NCBI RefSeq assembly: GCF_030249855.1
Contig: NZ_JANURN010000009.1
Location: forward strand, 43,110 to 107,109
Direction of reading: 5' to 3'
DNA from: Helicobacter_B zhangjianzhongii
GTDB lineage: Bacteria > Campylobacterota > Campylobacteria > Campylobacterales > Helicobacteraceae
DNA length: 64,000 bases
The notes beneath the pieces are model-generated. The model saw only the letters and a list, made by a program, of their open reading frames with translations, was not told where the DNA came from and searched no databases. Positions 59,872 through 64,000 of this stretch are shown here, piece by piece; within the stretch, counting starts at the first letter, position 1, and every line of letters begins with the position of its first letter. The position numbers were made by a program, and so were the translations under genes.

Positions 59872-60577
59872 CTAGTTTTGCAAAAAGTGCTGCAAAACCT
59901 CGCTTTTTTTAGAATCTAAGCTCGGCAAGCTAGAATCTAAAAGGTGTATTTTGGATTCTATATTTTCAATGGCGGATACGATTTTCTCTTGTGCTTCAAG
60001 GGGTGGGAGTGGGATTTTTAAGTCGTTAATTTTGCTTGATAAATTGTTGATATTTGAACCTGTTGCAGAATTTTCAAGTTTTTGTTTAAAATCATCATTT
60101 GCAATAGTATAGAAAACAAATTTTGCATTAAAACGACTTCTTAAAATTCCCATAAATCCTCCAGCATAGTATTCGGTATCTTTATTTATAAAAGCCACTT
60201 TTCCTATATGTTTTAAGCTTCCACTTGAAAAACACATAAAAATATCATTTTTTCGCAAAATTTTATTTTTATCTCCTATAAAATCTTGCTTAAGATAAAT
60301 CATTTTTGAAAGCTCAAAGGTGTTATTAAGGGTAATATTATCCGCAGTTAATACTATATTTTGTGTCTTTTCCGCTGTTTGCTCTGTTTTGTCGTATGTT
60401 ATCCCTCTTATAATTTCGCATACTTCGCCGAGTTTGATTGTATCCCAGCCTTGCGGTGGTGGGGTAGGGATAGAATCTAAAAGGGCTTTAAAATCTAAGG
60501 CGTTATTGTTATTAAAATCTAGCTTAGATTCTAGCTCTTGTATAGAATCTAGCAGGGAAGCGATGAAGTCTCTACTG
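59872..60577 (-). pseudogene. Second target-recognition domain of type IIG enzyme, out of frame
   Basis: Downstream continuation of the 60572-63877 gene. From the tract at 60578 the minus strand is open without a start codon (SRDFIASLLDSIQELESKL..., PPPQGWDTIKLGEVCEI). It joins a 143-codon segment from 60303 ending in SKINDLKIPLPPLEAQEKIVSAIENIESKI, the conserved HsdS-type helix. It would be the second recognition domain of the full-length enzyme. An internal ATG at 60303 could give a short fragment, but this is unlikely to be a real protein by itself. Confidence 0.82.
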
Positions 60578-63500
60578 CCCCCCCTCGCTAGAATCTACAA
60601 TGCCGCATTTGACTAAAATGGCTTTAATCAATTCTTGGTATTTTTCTATGCTCATTCTTATGGTGTTATACTGCTCTTCTACCTTTTCACACTCTGCTAC
60701 GATTTGCTTTTGGATTTCTAAAGGCGGCAGGGGAATTTTTAGTTGCGACAAATTAGTTCTTGTGATTTGAGGTTGAGCCGCACCTGTAATAACGCTTTTT
60801 ATGTTTGACAGCGGCAAAATATAAATTAAAAATTTTTTTAATATAAGGTTTTTTTCTAATGGCGTTATTATCATCGCATTACCTGTAATCCAAGATTCTG
60901 GTTCTGTAAAGTTAATAGTTCCGCAAGTTGCACCCCTGCAAGTCATTGCTACTTCAGCATCTTTGTGATTATATTTATCGTAAAATCCTATTACGCCATT
61001 TGCACCATAAACTTTATATTGTCCTTGTTCTAAAATTTCTTTTGCTGTAATAGTTTGTGGCTGATACATTTTGCAAACAGATTCTAACTTTACTAACTCA
61101 TACTTACAATTTTCAAAAGGATTCTGTGCGTTAAACTCGCCTTGTGAATTTGTAGGATTTAAGCTTATAGCCTTATTAAAATCCACCTTGCTAAAGTCTA
61201 GCATATCTATGAGTTTTGCTTTAAAGGCATAGGGGCTTAAGTCTTGCGGGATGGGATTAGATTCTATTTGAGATGCTTTTTCGCGCCCTAAACCCCGCGC
61301 CCCACCCATATCGGTAGATACAAACGCTTGGCGGATAAGGTAGGCTAGTTTGTTTGGATTGTGCGGATTATCCCTTTCAAAAAGTGGGCTAAGGTAGGGG
61401 CTATGTAGCTCTTTAAGCCCTTCATCGCCTTTGCGATTACTCCACTCATAGCCTAAGAATTTTTTCTGCTCTTTGTTATCACTTGGGGCTTTGATGATGA
61501 TAGGGGCTTGATTGAGAGCTAGAGAGAAATAGAGTAATTTATCTTTTTCTATCGCTCTTGCGTAGGCTAAAAAGGCGTTGTGTATCAAGGTGTCTTTGTC
61601 TTTAGAACTTTGAAAGGCTTTAGAGTCTAGCAGCTTTTTATACTCGCTTGTTTCTTTAAAGGCGGTGTGGTATTCTTTAAAGGTATCTAGCTCTAAAAGC
61701 TGTGTTGTGCTTTGGGATCTTTCAATATTTTGTTCTGTGTCTTTGGTTTCACTTGGGGCTTTGTCTAAATTGTAGCTAGATTCTAAATCCTTTCGCGCCC
61801 TAAACCCCGCAGCCCACCCATTTGGTTGAGATTCTAAACCTCCATTTAAAAAGCTTTCATAATCTTTTTTATCAAAGCCCCTAAAATCACAATACGCATT
61901 AAATGCGTTTATGTAGTCTTTATAAGGCTCATTTTGTGATAAATGTCCGCTTTCTATGTAGTTTTTGATATTGCTATAATCTTGCGAAATGGTTGCGTTT
62001 TCTGGTGTGAAGCTGTCCTTTTTGCGTAAGAATAAAATAATGGTATTTGTGCCTGTCGCTCCAAAAGTCCCGCTGCCTAGCTCTACAATAGCGATGAAGT
62101 CAAAATTGATAAGCAAAATCTCTCTTGTGCTTTTATAAATGCCATCTTTGTTTAGAATCGAGCTTGGCAGGATAATGGCGGCTTTGGCATTGTCTCTTAA
62201 AAGCTGGTTTGCTCTCTCTATGAAAAAGCATTCAATGGCGTTATTTGTCTCTATATTTATCTCATTAGTAAAAAGCGTGTAGGTTTTTTTGGATTTAGCA
62301 CTTAGAGTCTCTAAAAAGCCCTTGACAGAATAAGGGGGATTAGCGATAAGTAAATCAAAGCTGTGGTTGTCAATTTGCAATTTTTGCTTATTTCCGCTGT
62401 CTGTTTTGGGATTTTCTAGCTCGTGTGTGGCAAGGGCGTCTGCATAAAGGATATTGATTTCATTTTGTCCATACATTGCAGAAGAAACTTTTGCGACTTT
62501 ACTTAGGCGATATTCTTTCTCAATGCCATAAATTTGTTTGTAATGCTCTTGTAAATCCTGCTTAATGTAGCGTTTCAGTTCGTTTGCATAAGTGTTTAGA
62601 AAATGTCCCGCCCCACAAGCAAAGTCAAGCACTTTTAAAGGCTTAGAACTTAGCATAGAATCTAGCGGTAAGGCATACATAATAAATTCACAAATTTGTA
62701 TAGGAGTGAAAAACTGCCCTTCATCTTGCTTCATACCCTTTTGTAAAAAAAGCTCAAAAAGATTGCCTAAGAATTGATTGGTGGAATTTTGCGTGAGTTT
62801 GTAGGGGGCAAAAAGCTCGATGATTTCTTTTAGCACTATGGCGTTTTGTAAGAAAAGCTCTTTATTATGCACTTCTAAAAAGGCAAAGTCGTTGTTGGAG
62901 TAGAATTTAAGCTCTTTGATATGCTTTTGAATCTGTGCTTTTAAGTCTTTTGCGTGAAGTTTTTTAAAGGCTTTTTCTATATCATCATTAGAGACAAAGG
63001 TAATTTCTTCGCCTAAAAACTCACTCATCGCTTCTTTGTAAAGGAGCATTAGCCTATCTTGCATATTGGCATAAGTATCTGCCATAACGCCAAAATAGCC
63101 AAATTTGAGATTGTTTTTATTAAAGCTTTCATCATAGATTTTACATAGAAAAATATTTACAAGTTTGTCAAAGGCGTTTTCTTTGCCTGAAATATTATGT
63201 TTGCGTAAAATCTTAGCAAACTCGTGGTATTTACCCTCTTCTTTTAGCTCTTGTAGATTAGAAAAAGTGGGGGTTAGCTCTAGAATCTTATAAGCATTTA
63301 CATCATTTTCAAAAATGCCTTGCGTGAAAAATTGCAATTCATAGCTCTCTTTCCATACAGAAAAAAGTTCGGTGTTATTACTTGCTTTTTTATAGGATTT
63401 TTCTATATCGTTTTCTTGCAAGTATTCGTCATTATCAAAGGCTTGGATAATGTAATTTTGATATTTGATACTTTTAGATTCTGCTTCTAAATCGCTGGTG

Positions 63501-63877
63501 TAAAGGCACAAAAATTTTGTAGCTTTTTCTTGCTGAAAATAGCTAAAAAGCTGTCCGCCATTTTCTTTCATTCTCTCCCATTCTTTGCTAAATTCGCTTT
63601 TGCTATTTTCTTGTGTGGTTTTACATTCTATAATGAGATAAGTGTTGTCTTGGTTATCACGCACTAAAATATCAGCTTTACCACCTTTTAGTTCTCCGCC
63701 CAATCGCCATTTTTTCTCTAATTCTAGCGACTCTGCCTTATAGCCTTTTTCTAATAATCTATGCACACATTCAAAAACGACAAAATTTTCAGGGTGAGAG
63801 AAGTTTGAAGTCGTGGTGTCGTGTATCTTTATGCCTTGTGGGTAGATGAGCTCTTTATTAGCAAAATCCACTTGCAT
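60572..63877 (-). CDS. Type IIG-like restriction-modification enzyme (nuclease-methylase-specificity), truncated after first recognition domain
   Basis: 1101 residues. Residues about 1-190 have a restriction-type fold with KADILVRD...YLIIECKTT (PD-ExK). The methyltransferase core has GQFFTPIQICEFIMYALP, VLDFACGAGHFLNTYANEL (SAM motif I, about residue 410), and LLIANPPYSVKGF (motif IV). A single HsdS-type recognition domain closes it (KYELVKLESVCKMY ... LSQLKIPLPPLEIQKQIVAECEKVEEQY). Seven G on the coding strand (60578-60584) then lead to an immediate stop (EGGQ). With six G the frame continues through a second recognition domain to 59872, giving 1334 residues, the usual length of such enzymes in Campylobacter and Helicobacter. 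The gene is AT-richer than its surroundings. No strong ribosome site is seen before ATG 63877. Confidence 0.87.
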   Translation of the reverse strand: MQVDFANKELIYPQGIKIHDTTTSNFSHPENFVVFECVHRLLEKGYKAESLELEKKWRLGGELKGGKADILVRDNQDNTYLIIECKTTQENSKSEFSKEWERMKENGGQLFSYFQQEKATKFLCLYTSDLEAESKSIKYQNYIIQAFDNDEYLQENDIEKSYKKASNNTELFSVWKESYELQFFTQGIFENDVNAYKILELTPTFSNLQELKEEGKYHEFAKILRKHNISGKENAFDKLVNIFLCKIYDESFNKNNLKFGYFGVMADTYANMQDRLMLLYKEAMSEFLGEEITFVSNDDIEKAFKKLHAKDLKAQIQKHIKELKFYSNNDFAFLEVHNKELFLQNAIVLKEIIELFAPYKLTQNSTNQFLGNLFELFLQKGMKQDEGQFFTPIQICEFIMYALPLDSMLSSKPLKVLDFACGAGHFLNTYANELKRYIKQDLQEHYKQIYGIEKEYRLSKVAKVSSAMYGQNEINILYADALATHELENPKTDSGNKQKLQIDNHSFDLLIANPPYSVKGFLETLSAKSKKTYTLFTNEINIETNNAIECFFIERANQLLRDNAKAAIILPSSILNKDGIYKSTREILLINFDFIAIVELGSGTFGATGTNTIILFLRKKDSFTPENATISQDYSNIKNYIESGHLSQNEPYKDYINAFNAYCDFRGFDKKDYESFLNGGLESQPNGWAAGFRARKDLESSYNLDKAPSETKDTEQNIERSQSTTQLLELDTFKEYHTAFKETSEYKKLLDSKAFQSSKDKDTLIHNAFLAYARAIEKDKLLYFSLALNQAPIIIKAPSDNKEQKKFLGYEWSNRKGDEGLKELHSPYLSPLFERDNPHNPNKLAYLIRQAFVSTDMGGARGLGREKASQIESNPIPQDLSPYAFKAKLIDMLDFSKVDFNKAISLNPTNSQGEFNAQNPFENCKYELVKLESVCKMYQPQTITAKEILEQGQYKVYGANGVIGFYDKYNHKDAEVAMTCRGATCGTINFTEPESWITGNAMIITPLEKNLILKKFLIYILPLSNIKSVITGAAQPQITRTNLSQLKIPLPPLEIQKQIVAECEKVEEQYNTIRMSIEKYQELIKAILVKCGIVDSSEGGQ
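60578..60584 (-). repeat. Short poly-G tract (7) at junction of type IIG recognition domains
   Basis: Coding-strand G7. The current length stops the protein 3 codons later; 6 (or 9) restores the second recognition domain. Confidence 0.8.
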
Positions 63878-63932
63878 TGTGTGGGTGTTTATGGTCTTTG
63901 TGTAGATAGTTGCTTGTTTAGATTCTAGCTTT

Positions 63933-64000
<68 letters not shown>

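Overview
The window looks like a chromosomal contig from a Helicobacter, most likely an enterohepatic species. The evidence is a porCDAB-type pyruvate:ferredoxin oxidoreductase operon, a CjaA-type binding protein, a HydA2/HydE-type hydrogenase small-subunit homologue, MTAN, a group III truncated globin, pseudaminic acid genes and many poly-G/poly-C contingency tracts. Gene calls rest on motifs and family knowledge read from the translated sequence; no database search was possible.

Layout. Positions 1-12.8 kb carry the partial HydA2/HydE-like gene, ugd, cjaA-like, porC-porD-porA-porB, a HAD phosphatase coupled to a MATE exporter, fumC, an outer-membrane protein and a small Fur/Zur-like regulator. 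Positions 12.9-33.8 kb carry a His-rich ZnuD-like TonB receptor, trpBA, msbA-like, a phosphoesterase, a giant DUF2339 protein, a TPR/glycosyltransferase-like protein, YdcH, YihY/BrkB, trpF, glmS, tgt, a truncated globin, a DegT aminotransferase, a lipoprotein and a DinB protein. Positions 33.8-37.6 kb carry dapF and a PseH-PseI fusion, both swollen by repeat-derived inserts. Positions 38.7-49.6 kb (minus strand) hold what I read as a complete O-methyl phosphoramidate (MeOPN) capsule/surface-glycan modification locus of the C. jejuni Cj1415-Cj1422 type: glutamine kinase, gamma-glutamyl-CDP-amidate hydrolase, cytidylyltransferase, a CysQ-CysC fusion kinase, two methyltransferases and two transferases, with long homopolymer tracts in five of the eight genes. 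Positions 49.7-51.9 kb carry a pseudopilin, mtnN and fabD. Positions 52-64 kb carry a phase-variable type I restriction-modification system (hsdR-M-S), cysK and a phase-variable type IIG-like restriction-modification enzyme whose tract sits between its two target-recognition domains. The window ends in 66 G residues, probably an artefact or contig end.

Two things stand out. First is the MeOPN locus, with its kinase gene out of frame (13 G) and the downstream tract-bearing genes in frame. Second is a dense population of structured repeats: a short dispersed motif (GTGGATTCTAG and its complement), palindromes with conserved outer and covarying inner arms, and longer nested palindromes. They fill intergenic regions and also sit in frame, without stop codons, inside essential or core enzymes (dapF, pseI fusion, cysQ-cysC, glutamine kinase, DUF2339, HAD phosphatase). 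This resembles Rickettsia palindromic elements combined with an uptake-sequence-like motif.

Three restriction or glycan genes (glutamine kinase, hsdR, type IIG) are in the out-of-frame state in this sequence; a change of one base in each tract restores ORFs of 1058, 1047 and 1334 residues respectively.
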